DNA of 64,000 nucleotides from Dysidea avara (lineage: Eukaryota; Porifera; Demospongiae; Dictyoceratida; Dysideidae): NCBI RefSeq assembly GCF_963678975.1, contig NC_089278.1, positions 15,109,959-15,173,958 on the forward strand. Reading direction: 5' to 3'. The number at the start of each line of letters is the position of its first letter. Within the stretch, counting starts at the first letter, position 1. The translations under genes were made by a program, and so were the position numbers. The notes beneath the pieces are model-generated. The model saw nothing but the letters and a program-made list of their open reading frames with translations, did not search any database and had not been told where the DNA came from. Of this stretch, positions 1 to 12,345 are shown in pieces.

Positions 1-458
1 CAAACTGTTAATGAAAATTGGCGAATCCTACCAGATAATCTCTTTCCGCCCACATGGAAATACCTGGCTATGCTCACGAGATTCTACCACACTGACATCA
101 TACTGATTTCTATTCAGGGACCCTTATATTTTCAAAAATTGTTTCCTATGACAAATTAATGAAGACAATATCAATATGAAATGACTAGGTATGGTCACTA
201 TATGAATAAAAGAATGTTACTTCTATTCTCATCTGAAAAAATTGTGAGTGAATTAATTTCGTTGCCTTATACCACTCCCTTTTTCCTGGGCTACACAAAC
301 AACCAATTTTTTGTTATCACCCATAGGACCATACACCCACACATGCGCATGCACTATACACATATATATGTACACACACACACAAACTACAAAAACTATT
401 TTAGGACACCAAGCCTGTGCCCTATTTAAAAAGGATTCATTACTTTCAGACAACTCAC

Positions 459-2172
459 TTGGTTCCAAATGATTGAACTTTAAGGCTTGACAGATCAGCT
501 TCAACTTTCTTTACTTCAATCCATTCATCATCTTGCTGTACAAATGCACCACAAGCTTTATATCTCCCACATTGTTGACCACATAGGGATGTAGGTAGTA
601 TAACATGCTTATCACAGACTTGGTGATCACCATTTGTATACTACCCATCAACAATGATCATTATGTATGTCTATATTCAAACTGATTCTGTATTGTGGCT
701 GTGTAATACTACTATAGTAAAAACTATTTTACTCTGATGCGTTAAATTACATGATGAAATAAGGACACAGATAAATAATTAGTAGTACTCAATGCTGCCA
801 CTACTAGTCAGGTTGGAGATGTTCCTCACAATCATACTGTCTGTGATATATGGGGATCATCATATAATTGCTATTATTCGCACAGTTTACAAGTCATGTA
901 ATTTATCACTGTTCCAACTGACCCATTGTACAATATTACTGTTGATATACAGTACATGATAATTCATAATTGCTTTATCATGATACATCATATCAAAATC
1001 TCATTATGTGTCGTCATAAGTGTAAATGCTTGACCTATTAAAAAGGTTTATAACATGAGTTACTAACTCTTGCTATAAATACAGAACATTTTCATTTCTT
1101 AACACAATATAAGTAGTTGCAACCCTGCAGCTAAAATGGTGACTGTATTGACGAAATGGAGCAACAATGAAGTATTTAGGTGACAATACAGAAGAACAGG
1201 TTCGAAAACAACATAAGAATTTGAAATCAAACAATTATGCATATGAATTAACCAACTCCAAAGGTTGATGCTAACAGTTAAGACTTTATCACGTCTACTA
1301 ACCATTCAATAGAGAACTGTAATCCTTTAACTCTACATCAACAATCTCTAAAATTGTGATTGTGTATTTCTGAATGAAGTGGGCCAAGCCTTTTTGTAGC
1401 GGGGTGGGGGGGTAGGACAAGACCACAAGAATGTGTAATAATGTTGCGCAAGTGAATAGACCCCATACAAAATGTAGATGAAGGGGCTCAATACATATTT
1501 TAGTTTGTTGTTTGCAATGGTATATTATTCACGGTTGGAAAAACGCTGCCATTATGGAGAAATTAGACTTACAACGATGGTGATGTGCGGCACTCACGAC
1601 TTTCACGTCAACAGTAACAGTGGTCATCAATGATTACAATACAATTGTTGGTTGTATGATTTTATTACTTTCAACAGGTAGTACGACTGTTTAATAAAAA
1701 ATATTTTGTTAGCGCTTTGTGGTGCACATGGTCTTGTTCTCCATCCCCCCCCCCCGGTTTTTGTGGTCTCTACAATTTATCCAATCACACTGAACTGATC
1801 TCATCCAGGGCAATCTGTTGTAGTACAAACAGGCTGAAGCAATCCATGGCAGTTAAGTGGGCCTGGTCACTGTACAATAATCACGTGGTACCACATGATA
1901 ACATCTCCAACATGCAAATGACCCTTTGTGGCTAACCACGTGTACACCTGGTTTATTAAGGATGTCCTAATGTTAACCTATACTGTAAAATTATCTTAAC
2001 CGTTGCATACCGGGTCTACGGTGCGTACGTCTTCATCATTCGTGAGGCTTTTCTTTTGCTCTTCAACTTTCTGTGAATCCTCCACTGCTTTTTTAATGGC
2101 GTCACTTGTAGTGTACTTCTTTTTCCCCTTCGATTTCTTCTTTTTAAAGAAACTATCCAAATCCTCGGCCAT
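459..2172 (-). CDS. CDV3: CDV3-like protein gene, first two coding exons (partial, continues past left edge)
   Basis: Two minus-strand exons in matching phase. Exon 1 (2172 to 2011, 54 codons) starts MAEDLDSFFKKKKSKGKKK, then a Lys/Glu/Ser-rich stretch ending TVDP before a GTATGC donor. Exon 2 (535 to 459) follows a TTTGTACAG acceptor, encodes QDDEWIEVKKVEADLSSLKV and ends at a GTGAGT donor. Vertebrate CDV3 (carnitine deficiency-associated protein 3, function poorly known) has the same order: an L-D-x-F-F plus poly-Lys N-terminus, then an acidic D-E-W segment followed by an S-x-L-x-V-Q-like stretch. Both landmarks are present, so the identification is fairly firm. The intron is about 1.5 kb. 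Later exons should lie left of position 459; a short possible one near 30-60 was too weak to call. No signal peptide or membrane segment, so cytosolic is likely. Confidence 0.72.
536..2010 (-). other. CDV3-like intron with a degenerate inverted repeat
   Basis: No coding exon was recognised. The intron holds a G-rich stretch near 1395-1430 and a C-rich stretch near 1725-1765 that are roughly inverted copies (GGACAAGACCA against TGGTCTTGTTC). This looks like the ends of an old short inverted-repeat element of about 370 bp. The rest is unremarkable AT-rich sequence. Confidence 0.4.
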
Positions 2173-2545
2173 TCTAATACAACCAAGCCACTCGCTCGTC
2201 CAGAGACACTCGTCCTCGCACCCGCGCTACGTTAAAACATTAGAATATCTTTTAGGGTGATCACGTGAGTCAGTTTCTTCAGAAAATTTTAAACGAGTTT
2301 TTAGTGGCATGATCCGTTGTTACATGTGCAGGGGGTTAAGCGTTTGAACATGATCAACATGCACCGAGTTTAAAAAATAACGAGGGATCAGAAATCACGT
2401 GATTTTATAATAATTTTAGCGCAGTGGCTTATTACCGGTATATACACCCAACAACCACATAGAAACCAAACGTTGCGCCTCAATAATCTCATTATCAACA
2501 ATTTATCAAAACAATTGCGTGAAGAAAGTGACGAAACATTCAACA
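2173..2545. promoter_or_regulatory. Shared head-to-head promoter between the CDV3-like and dispanin-like genes
   Basis: Only 373 bp separate the two divergent start codons. The spacer holds two copies of the 8-bp palindrome TCACGTGA (2261-2268 and 2395-2402), the core of bHLH-leucine-zipper sites of the USF/TFE/MITF kind. A TTTTATAATAA stretch lies about 140 bp before the plus-strand start. A compact bidirectional promoter is inferred; transcription starts cannot be placed. Confidence 0.5.
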
Positions 2546-5500
2546 ATGGCAGATTACGACGAAAAGCGTCCACTGGCTCAATCCACCGACCAAGCCGCAG
2601 GTAAATCATCATGGCTATGTGGTTTTAATTAAATGGCCGGCAAACAAGTAACAGTTATTGTGTGTGGTACCCAGCCTGACATTAATACAAACGCGCGGTG
2701 TAAAGGCATATCCAAGAGAGAAAAATAAAAGTACTTAATCAAGATTTGAATATGGACGCTACGCCACGGACGCGCCCAGTATGAGGCTGACTCAGCAATA
2801 TCGCTGATGATCAAGTTCATTATGACTTAAACACTTTTATCCTAATAAATTTCCTTCGGGTGATTTCATTTTTGTCGAGACGTTATACTTGTGTGTGTAC
2901 GTGATAGTCATGGGATGAATTTACTGTTTTCTTGTCACATGATTACCTTATTTGGGTGAAGTATTCATTACAATATTTCCTTTATTGCCAGTTATGTGTG
3001 TTATAATGTGGCCAATAATAGTCATGAATTGGTATGAATATTAACTATGTTTCTTGTAAAGACTTTTAATAAAAGTAAACGTTGCTTTGTACAGAGCCAC
3101 CAATATTTGTTCCATCCATGAACGATATAAAACAGAAAGTTATTGTCCTTTTAATACATAAACCATTTGGCTTACTGAAAAGTGCTTGCACTTGGATCAG
3201 TACATTAATATTCTGGTAAACCATACCCTGGGTGGGGGTTGGCTGCACATATTGATCACATAAAGTATCTGGGACATGACTAAAACACGGAGGAAAACGG
3301 ACTAGCAAACGGACTGGAAAGAACTTGCCTGAAAACGTTTTTTGGCCATAGAAATTCACTGTATAGGTGCTAGAAAGAATATAACATGTAACAATGACCT
3401 GAAACAAACCTCTGAACACGATGTTGAAGTTTCGATATTAAGCCCTGCGCTTAAAGATAGTCTGGAATTAAATTCATTTTGTGCTTAATTAAAAGTGCAC
3501 TTTCTGGATACTGTAAACCCCACATGTACACTATCAATCATTTTTCATGATTAGGGGTTTGATTTTTCTTAATCCATTGTTATCAAATATTTATGCATTC
3601 TTAACTTCACATGGAATTCAAATGTTGTTATGGAAACATAAGTTGTCCCCATGCCAATTAGTGAAAACTATGAACCAAAAATCAGACCAATGAAAAACCA
3701 TAAGAACTTACTAACAATTTTAAGATTTGAAGAACATTACTTGTTAGGGACTGACAAGAGGATTTGTGAATAATGTGTATAGTTGCTGAAATATGACTAC
3801 AATATGGCCTAAAGTAAGACACTGTGGTCACAAAATTAATTGATATCACAAGCACTAGAAACATTATTTCTAACAAATGACTCTGTCAGGACCTAGACAA
3901 GAAGCCAAACCAGGGGTTAATCTAGGGGGGGTGATAGGGGGCACAGGCCCTCCCTGGGTTAGCTATTTCCCCCCCCCTAGGTTTATACCTAAAGCCTTGA
4001 GAAATGGAAAGGTTTAATTGATCCCAAAGTTGTATAGATCCAATGGTCAATACTCAATGGCATTACAGTAAAATTTCACCAAAATTGAGTATATTTACAC
4101 CTAAATTTTCAAAATTTTCCTGGGGGAGCATGCCCCCAGATCCCCCTAGAATCCGAAGCGACTTACTTTGCCCCATCTAGGTTAATATTCTGGGTTGAGC
4201 CCTGCAAACTAGTAGTCTGTTTATACAAAATGTAAAACAACTAGTTTGACAGTCCTGATTTTTGGTTCAGGAAAATATCGCCACTTAGTCAGCAAAAGTA
4301 AGCATGTGCTTACAGGTGCCCAGTTGCTAAGTGTGTTGTTTCTATGTTATCTTGTACTGTTACGTGTGTTTTCTTGTACCTTGTACCTGTCCAGTCAGCC
4401 CGCTATGATTCTCCCAACAATTTAAGCCTGTTACCAGCTGATACACAACACAACAACACCAAGCCCGCCTTAATAAAATTTTTGTTTGACAGTCGCTAGT
4501 ATCCCTTAACCTTAAGACACTATGATACTTGGATTTCATGGTCTGGTTAATTGCTGCAATTAGTTTGACGGCTGATCTCCAGGTAGGCTTTGTGGCGGAA
4601 TCACGTTGTATTTAATCAACTGGCAAGCCACTGGCTACTACCAATACACTCTGTGTTATTTTGTTTGCTTAAACTATAGCTAACCGACAACTTCGCTGTC
4701 ACAGGCGCTCAAACTGGCAGGCTGGCGTTTTGTAAATTATCTCAGGGTAGTAATGGTGGCTCGAGCACACGTTTAGAGGTTTGTTTAAGGCTGTTGTTAC
4801 GTGTTATAATCTTTGTAGCAGCGATTTAGTGAGTTTTTATGGCAAAAAAACGTTTTCAGGGAAGTTCCTTCCAGTCCGTTTGTGAGTCTGTTTTCCCAGT
4901 CTGTTCTATGTTTTAGTCATGTCCAAGTATCTGGTTGGCCACCCATACCAAGAAAAGTGACAACTTGCCACATGCTAATTGATGTAACTGACTTCTGAGA
5001 GATAAGAAGAAACCTTCTGTGATAACACGTGCACTATATGACTTATAGTAAGTGCTACCCTTTGGGAATATGGTTCAGATCATAAAACTAGTGTGTACAT
5101 GTGTTTAGTTTTGGGATGGGGGAAAAGGATCTGGTTCTGAATCTCCAGACAAGCCGTGAAGAAGATGTTTTCTTGTTCCTTGCACCTTTGCGTTGCCCTA
5201 GATACATAGCTACAAAATGTGTAGAATGACTAATACTGCAGCTACTGAGCGATTTCTGTGACAGGTGCAGAAACACAATTATAAGTTTTGCTTTGGTGGT
5301 GGCTTATGTAGAATCTGGGAATTCAGAACGAAATGCCTATTAGAGTTACACCAGACCCTTTTTATCCCTCACCCCAATGCAAAAGGGATCTGGGCATGAG
5401 ACTAACATGTGTGTCCTTGTACTTCTGTTTGTATATGTTGAAGCTTATATTAAATGTTTATACAAACTCTTGTTTCTTTGAAACATGGAATCTCTAACAA

Positions 5501-6844
5501 TTGAAAGTGTTTTGGGTTTCTGTGCTATAGTTTAGAGGTACTGTATAATGAACACTAGAAACAAGTATTAGGTAGTTAGGGGGACTAGTCCAAGTTACAG
5601 ATTGGTATCATAGGAGGATCATCATTCATCTTGTGATCTCAAAGAAGTGTTGAACTAATAATACCTATAAACAGTTCTATCAAAGAGATGAACATATGTT
5701 TGCTCCCAATGGTTTTTGTACTGGAATAAGAATGTTGTAAACATGTTTGTGTGCCTGAATACTAAATGTATGGGTATTTTTAAAGCCTTGCTCTTACTCC
5801 TGTCAAAGTGCTTTTTTTGACGGACAGTTCCGGCATTTAAAGTGCTTCATGGTGTGCTACTAAATATTTGGTTAGCTGGCCCATGTTATTAACTAGAAAT
5901 GAGGGCTCAGCTGAACACGAACAGACTGTAGGAATGTCAAGCATTCTAAAGGACATGGTGTATGGCCCTGAGACACAGGATATACGTTACAAATCTCAGT
6001 AGCTTTTAAACAAGCCAATGCATGATTGCATACTTGCATATCATTGGAGTTATGATGTATGAACAATCTACTATATAGTGCAGGCAACAAGATAGAAATG
6101 TGTGAAGTAAATAGAGCCTAGCACTTGAGATTTATGTCCAGACATGTGGCTAGACAACTTTATGAAAGTGCATGCAAGTTTACAATCATAGGTTGTTACC
6201 ATGAGACCCCCTGCTACTTCAGAAGTCTTATTCTGTATTTCATTGTTATACGTGTACCGTTAGTGGTACTGTATGTTTGTCATTTACCACAATCATTGTT
6301 ATCACCTATTTTAGAGCTGCCAACTCTGCCAGCTTATCAAGATGTTTCGGACAACAAAGTTCCATACCCAGTGACCACTGGAGCAGCTCCTAGCTATCCT
6401 ATAACCACACAGGTACATAGTATCCTCTTGTGATGTGTTGAATGTGACGATATTGTATTACAGCCAACCTACGTTGTTTACCAACCAAACACTCACAACT
6501 ACGCAGCCCAGTATAGTCGTCCACTGATCGTTCTCTTCATACTGTCATCACTTGCTTGCTGCTTCTGTTGGCCTCTGGCCCTGGTGGCCTTCTGCTTCAC
6601 GATTGCAGTGAGTGGTGACTCGACTTGTGATCAGATGTAGTTGTTGTGAATGTTACAGGCATTTGTCGTGGCCAGCACTAATGAGAACCCCAAGGGGCTG
6701 ATGATTGTGGCTCTTGTTGTTGTGATTGCTGCGTTTGTGATTGGAGTTCCCTTAACTGTCTGGTACATCATCTACAAGATCCATCATGGTGATGACGATG
6801 ATGATGATGATGATGATGATGATGATCACCATTACCGTTATTAA
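2546..6844 (+). CDS. CD225/dispanin-like two-pass membrane protein, four coding exons
   Basis: Exons 2546-2600, 6315-6412, 6464-6607 and 6659-6844 join in phase to give 160 residues; the last two introns are 51 bp each. The N-terminal half is Pro/Tyr/Gln-rich and cytosolic-looking (LPAYQDVSDNKVPYP). Exon 3 carries a first hydrophobic segment with the Cys-rich C-C-x-C-W-P-L-A-L-V-A core typical of CD225/dispanin (IFITM, PRRT, SynDIG-like) proteins. Exon 4 gives a second membrane segment (GLMIVALVVVIAAFVIG). The C-terminus is a run of about 12 Asp encoded by a GAT microsatellite, then HHYRY and a stop. Family members sit in plasma or endosomal membranes; the role of this one is unknown. A further small exon in the 3.7-kb first intron cannot be excluded, although the phase joins directly. 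Confidence 0.7.
2601..6314 (+). other. First intron of the dispanin-like gene
   Basis: A 3.7-kb intron. It contains an inverted pair of related segments (about 3240-3385 and 4826-4960, sharing AAAACGTTTTCAGG and TTTTAGTCATGTCC) and a complete short transposon at 3911-4204, listed separately. No convincing extra exon was seen. The 117-codon ORF on the opposite strand (3066-3419) overlaps one arm of the inverted pair and is treated as chance. Confidence 0.45.
3911..4204. mobile_element. Short CAG...CTG inverted-repeat element with 5-bp target duplication CAAAC
   Basis: It starts CAGGGGTTAATCTAGG and ends in an imperfect inverted copy finishing GAGCCCTG. It is flanked on both sides by CAAAC (3906-3910 and 4205-4209). 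294 bp, non-coding, with G- and C-runs inside. One of several elements in the window with the same terminal format and 5-bp duplications. Confidence 0.65.
6783..6830 (+). repeat. GAT trinucleotide microsatellite inside a coding exon
   Basis: Tandem GAT repeats encode the acidic Asp tail of the dispanin-like protein. The same tract read in another frame gives a poly-Met ORF, which is not a gene. Confidence 0.9.
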
Positions 6845-7127
6845 GAAGTTGATCAGCAGCTGCTGCCAAAGCAACTGTATTGCTATTGTGAACTCATGTT
6901 TGCTATTATATTATTATTGTGACTGCAATTATCTGCCAATATGCCCTCATAGTATTGTTTATGGCTATTACGTTTGTTACAAATATGTTGTGGGTAAAGT
7001 CAAACTGGCAAGTGTTCCCCCCAAGTGAGGGGCAGTAGAAGGTACAAAGTTACACACAAAATTGTTCAGCACAGTCCTATGACACTAAATATAAGAACAG
7101 TTGAATTGTCTCAGTTGTCAATGGAGA

Positions 7128-10100
7128 TCACTTGCACTTCTTGCGTGGTATATCCATCCACTTTGGTGCACGGATCGGGAAGTTATTACCAACAATCATA
7201 CGAGCAACGTCACTTAGCTCTCCATTAGTAGCATTAACCACCCTCTTGGCAAACTCACAATCTCTGGTACGGTAGAGATAATCCACAGCACAGCTCTCAA
7301 TGTTGTTCATCATTGGCTACATTGAATGAATACATTAGTTCTATATTACTATCATTGATCGTTCACTGACTGGTATAGCAGCAATATACCCAGTATATAC
7401 ATACATCTGTTGCAGTGTGTTGTATTATATGTACCCAATTGCAACTTGCAAGACATTGAGTTATTTATATACTGCACTACTAATTTTGTGTGACCAGATC
7501 ACTATCTGGCTTCCTTTCTCTTTTTATTTATGATGCTATTGGTCAGAAAGATAGAATCCGGTGAAGTTCTCCCATGGGCAGTATCATCATACAGTTTGAT
7601 TGAGTTAGCTATATAGTGAATTGGTAAATTTGGTAGAATGCTTTACCACAAAACTTTGAACAATGCCAATTTCCAGTGATAGGTTGTGGTAACTGTCCAA
7701 CTGCAAATGAAACTTCACCACAGACCAATCATTGGTGTCACAAGAACAAAGGTGAGATGTGAAGCAGTCAAGCCACATGGAACCACTCCAATACAACAAC
7801 ACATACCATACCATTCTGCTGGACATCACTTCCATTCCATCACACATGTCCATGGTCTGTTCAAACCCAGTTATCATGTAGTCATGATAGTTGACCAGAC
7901 TCATGATGGTGCTATCATCAGGACAGTCACTACCAGGTTGTGACATACGCATCATATACTCATACTGACATCCCATGCGACCCATTTCAGTTGACATCTC
8001 ATTCATTCTCTCCTCCATGTCTTCACAAGTTTCAGGTGCCTGGAACACACACACTATGGAGTTACTATTGATTTCAATATAGTACTAACCTGTCTTTTCT
8101 TCTTATTGACCATAACATTGGTTAAGTCAACTGATTGATTCCCAGTACCTTTATGACGATATGCCATCACTAGAATTCCCCTTGAACTAATATCATTATC
8201 TGAGCAGAACTTGACATGTAGTCCATCAGATGACATCTGGTTTGCAATGACAGGCCTTTTACTGCCACACAGCTTCAGTTCGTTTCCTCCCATCACAACC
8301 TTCATATAATCAGGACACTTACAATCTTCATCATCCTCATCACAGCCAGTAGTAGCATTTTGTAGCATCTGGTCAACCACACGATATGTGACCAGATCTT
8401 CATTGGCGATGTTCCACACACAATATATGCTGTTTGGATAGTTGCGGTATCCAAAGTAGTTTGGGGAATTGATCTGATAAATAGTACCAAACTCTTCTAT
8501 ACGCTGGCTAATATTTTTAGCAGGGAGTGGTCTCAGTTCACAATCTGGAATTGTAACATTTACCCTTGTCTTGGTGCATACGTCCCTAAAAAGAAATACA
8601 ACACACAGTACTCCATTCAAACTGGCTAGCTACCGTAGACTCTGGTTATTAGGCACACGTGCTTATAATTTTCGGAGGAATTATTTGTAAAATTTGCTAT
8701 GCTTGTTAAGTGCATGCGCTTATAGATTACAGTAAAGAATTTCTGCTAGGAGGGCATTAGTTGTGCCCACTACAGTTTTCAAGCGATTTGAACTCCAGTT
8801 AATAGTTTGCTTCAGCAGTGGAAACGAAAATCCTTAGAAGTCAGGTAGCAGCTACAGCTATCGTTATTACAGACGGCAGTATCTGCTAGACACGGGCCTG
8901 GTGAGGCATCGAGTGTGCTGTGACATGTCTGATTCGTTCTGACAACAATTCTATGTAGTATGAGGTGGCAGAGGCGATTTCAACCATATGCGCTTAATAA
9001 ACAGGTGTCTAGCACAAGTCTACCATATGCGCTTAACAGACAATATGCGCTTAATAACCATGTGCGCCTAATAACCAGAGTCTACGGTATTGTATGAATT
9101 GTCAATTAGTAAATAATTCGTCACTACTTGCAAAACAATTTGTTTAACTGCTTTTCTTTGCATAATAACAAGTACAACGATCACCACATAAATGCTGACT
9201 GCTTTATGGCCCTACCAAGTTTGTATGGGGAACTTCAGCAGTGTGTGTACAGGCCATACTGGCAGTTAGAAACTCTTCCCCCATACAAATATTATGAACT
9301 CATGGCCCTACTATTGTTAAAATAAAAGCAAGCCTGCATAGCTAATGTTAATTAAAACTATCCATAAGACCATAACACACTCAAAGTAAGCAGATTCCTC
9401 CCAGGTAAGGGGCTGTCACTTTAATCTGATCCCCTCTAGAAAAGAGTGGTCCAGGAAGATCAATTTTGATGTCACGTTTGGCCTGCCCAATCAACAGTGT
9501 TGGGCAAGTTACTTTGTAAAAGTAACTAGTTACATATTACATATTACTTGCAACTGAACTATTTAGTTACAGTTACATATTACCCATAAAATAAAGTAAC
9601 TGTAATAATATTACATATTATATTACTTTGTGTCCACAGCCTTAAGCTGTCACATGTGAAACTACCACCTTATCAGGTGACATGATTGCGTTGTTGGACA
9701 ATATGCAAATTTTGGTTATAAGTAAGAAGCTGGTGAATAAGCTTCATTCAGTAGGCCTCGTTACTTCGTTGTGGCTAGGCGTTACTCAGAGGATAACTAA
9801 CGAGATTAGTAACTTCGTTACTTGTAGTAATAATATTACGTAATATTAGACTCGTTACAGTAACTATATTACTTAGGTAACGCGTTACATTTGTAAGCAA
9901 AGTAGCTTGCGTTATATTACCTGTTTTTATAGCGTATTTCGTTATATTACTTTGTTACCACATAAGTAATAATATTACGTAATGTGTTACATAAGTAACG
10001 CGTTACTCCCAACACTGCCAATCAATATTGGCAGCACGAATGGTCCCTAAGACCAAATTTGGCAGCATGTCCATAGTCTACTTTGCAAATTTCGGTCAGC

Positions 10101-12345
10101 AAGGAACGAATTCAAAATGACCGATTATGGCGACCAAAATTGTTCCTCCCTTTTCCCATGACTGTCTAAATGTACATTACATAATACTTTATATATACTC
10201 AGTGGTGTATCATTAGTTACAGGTTGTAGAGCCTGAGTGTATAGTACAGTATTTAATGTACTATAAAAAAGAAAACAATTACATGGCTCTAGACTGGAGA
10301 TATATCACAATACATAATAATTATTGCTTTCAAAAAGTCTTGTTATTGTATCCATTCCTATGCTATGCTACAATTGACATGAGAAAGACAAAAAAAAGAT
10401 CAAATCTACCTGCCACTGCATGTGGGCTGGTTGGTTATGAACTTGACCAAAATTTACTTTATGCACAATATATCCTGCCAGCTTAATTTGACAAAGTGCG
10501 CATGCATGCAGGGCTTGGGTGGTGGAGCAGAAGTATAGGAGAAGGGAGAAAGGACTTTAATAATAAAAATTACAAGGTGGATTTTGCATGCATACAGGCA
10601 TACATACATGGTGGTTCTAAGATAGTATTTCAGACTACATTGTTACACTTAGCAGATATGACCTGTGACTGTTCTATTAGAGTGATTTACTACTCTATTA
10701 CACATTATTGCTACAAGCACACCAATAAAAGTGGCAGGAGGGTTTCCCTGATTTCTACTGCCTATCCATGGGGGAGCACTACTATGCCGTTCCAGCATAC
10801 AAACAAAGCTAGATTAAATTTTCAAAAAGATTATTTGCAACATACTTGTCAACTAGGACTAGATTTGGCAAGGGTTTTTTTTATTACAGAGCAGTACAAT
10901 GGACAGAACATAGTAAGTGATATAACTAATTAGTGCATTCCTAACATACCTTTAACTTCTAGTACATGATTGATAGTTCAATGTATTTCAGTAGTTCTGG
11001 CACGTGAACAGAAGTTTGCTTATGATGAATTATGTTACTAACAACACCTTTAATCCTTACTTTGTTTTATAATTGACAACATACAAAGGCATTGACACGA
11101 TAGCTGCAAATTGATGATGGGGCTAGTTGTAAAAGTCAGACTGATATAGCAAGCTGCATTATAGGGTTAGATAGCTGCGTAGCTATGCACCTCAATACCC
11201 AATCTTGTTTTTCAACAAGGTTCTCTTTTTACACATGCAGTCCACTATTAGATTAAAATTACCTTACAATCCACAATTAAAGTGTTAAAGTGCTTCCTAA
11301 TTTAATCTCATAATCATAACTAATAATTATTTTCATGTGACTAGCAAATATGATCATTTTCCCCTGTCTCCCTCCCTTACTTCAAGCTTGTCAACTAGGA
11401 CTAGATTTGGCAAGGGTTTTTTTTATTACAGAGCAGTACAATGGACAGAACATAGTAAGTGATATAACTAATTAGTGCATTCCTAACATACCTTTAACTT
11501 CTAGTACATGATTGATAGTTCAATGTATTTCAGTAGTTCTGGCACGTGAACAGAAGTTTGCTTATGATGAATTATGTTACTAACAACACCTTTAATCCTT
11601 ACTTTATTTTATAATTGACAACATACAAAGGCATTGACACGATAGCTGCAAATTGATGATGGGGCTAGTTGTAAAAGTCAGACTGATATAGCAAGCTGCA
11701 TTATAGGGTTAGATAGCTGCGTAGCTATGCACCTCAATACCCAATCTTGTTTTTCAACAAGGTTCTCTTTTTACACATGCAGTCCACTATTAGATTAAAA
11801 TTACCTTACAATCCACAATTAAAGTGTTAAAGTGCTTCCTAATTTAATCTCATAATCATAACTAATAATTATTTTCATGTGACTAGCAAATATGATCATT
11901 TTCCCCTGTCTCCCTCCCTTACTTCAATTTCAAGAGCCAATATTTTACTGGGGAAGGCAATGGTTTAGTAATCTATTCTGTATAATAATTATTTCCATCA
12001 GCTATATAGTCACACACAGAATCCCATTAACTACATGTAGTAAACTTACTCGTAATTGCAACCTCCAAACCCGTCATCTTTGCAAACTAGCTTGCACTCT
12101 GTAATTTCCCTTCCTGGTACTATCTTGGTAGTTTTCTTCACTTTGAAACATGCCATTTCCCTGCAATTAGCAAGTGAACAATAGAACTAGTAACTCAGTG
12201 TGGTTTACCCTTCAGCAGGAAATTGTTCTTTAGTTGGTCGACATGATTCACAGGAGATGTAATCCTTACCACCAATGCTGTTGTCATCATCACCAGCCAA
12301 GCACACAGTAAAGAAAATGCCCAACACTACCAGTCTCAACATCAT
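7128..12345 (-). CDS. Secreted CUB-domain protein with Cys-rich tail, five coding exons, intact
   Basis: Exons (minus): 12345-12209, 12160-12050, 8585-8090, 8039-7812 and 7316-7128. They join in phase without a stop to give 386 residues. Residues 1-18 (MMLRLVVLGIFFTVCLAG) are a signal peptide. Residues 19-83 form a small Cys-rich module (C-E-S-C, C-K-L-V-C, G-G-C). Exon 3 holds a CUB-like domain, about residues 116-225: INSPNYFGYRNYPN, then C-V-W, then a C-x-C-P-D-Y-M-K-V segment and SSDGLHVKF. A KKKR basic cluster near residue 247 could be a proprotein convertase site. Exons 4-5 give a Met- and Cys-rich C-terminal region ending IPRKKCK. Five N-glycosylation sequons. CUB domains mediate extracellular protein or glycan binding; the ligand is unknown. 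Introns are 48-50 bp except intron 3 (3.46 kb) and one of about 495 bp. Confidence 0.75.
9195..9310. repeat. Short inverted-repeat (MITE-like) element
   Basis: TTTGTATGGGG near the left end is mirrored by CCCCCATACAAA near the right, and both ends carry versions of CCAWGAGTTC / GAACTCATGG. A related but longer copy lies at 28262-28540, sharing the internal string GTACAGGCCATACT. Confidence 0.5.
9495..10017. mobile_element. Non-autonomous hAT element, 8-bp target duplication CCAATCAA
   Basis: Termini CAGTGTTGGGCAAGTTAC and GTAACGCGTTACTCCCAACACTG are inverted copies. Perfect 8-bp duplications flank them (9487-9494 and 10018-10025). The interior is built from repeated ATATTAC / GTAAC words and has no ORF. 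The matching intron of the second CUB locus (about 37290) lacks it, which gives an empty site. Confidence 0.85.
10845..11386 (+). repeat. 542-bp tandem duplication, unit 1
   Basis: Begins CTTGTCAACTAGGACTAG and is repeated immediately at 11387-11928 with an offset of exactly 542 and only isolated differences (for example TTTGTTTTATAA against TTTATTTTATAA). The second CUB locus has a single copy near 48200, so the duplication is recent and specific to this copy. Confidence 0.9.
11387..11928 (+). repeat. 542-bp tandem duplication, unit 2
   Basis: Second unit of the direct repeat. It lies in the large intron just before CUB coding exon 2 and does not alter the coding sequence. Confidence 0.9.

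Larger units (their letters stand above)
8586..12049 (-). other. Large third intron of the CUB gene
   Basis: Contains a short inverted-repeat element (9195-9310), a hAT element (9495-10017) and a 542-bp tandem duplication (10845-11928). The remaining sequence is matched in the second locus copy: 9360-9480 and 10018-10240 against 37190-37500, and 10250-12050 against 47640-51087 with gaps. This shows both introns descend from one ancestor. Confidence 0.6.

Noticed and set aside
20..90. Possible third exon of the CDV3-like gene on the minus strand
   Set aside because: A ~28-bp open piece between a CAG acceptor and a GTATTT donor fits the phase, but its sequence is too short to support.
3066..3419. 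117-codon minus-strand ORF in the dispanin intron
   Set aside because: It overlaps one arm of an inverted repeat (3240-3385 / 4826-4960) and has no recognisable domain.
6786..7028. ORF with a run of Met residues
   Set aside because: It is the GAT microsatellite of the dispanin-like last exon read in another frame.
10256..10933. Two consecutive plus-strand ORFs in the CUB intron
   Set aside because: The paralogous intron (47640-48250) does not keep these frames, and the second ORF runs into the tandem duplication.
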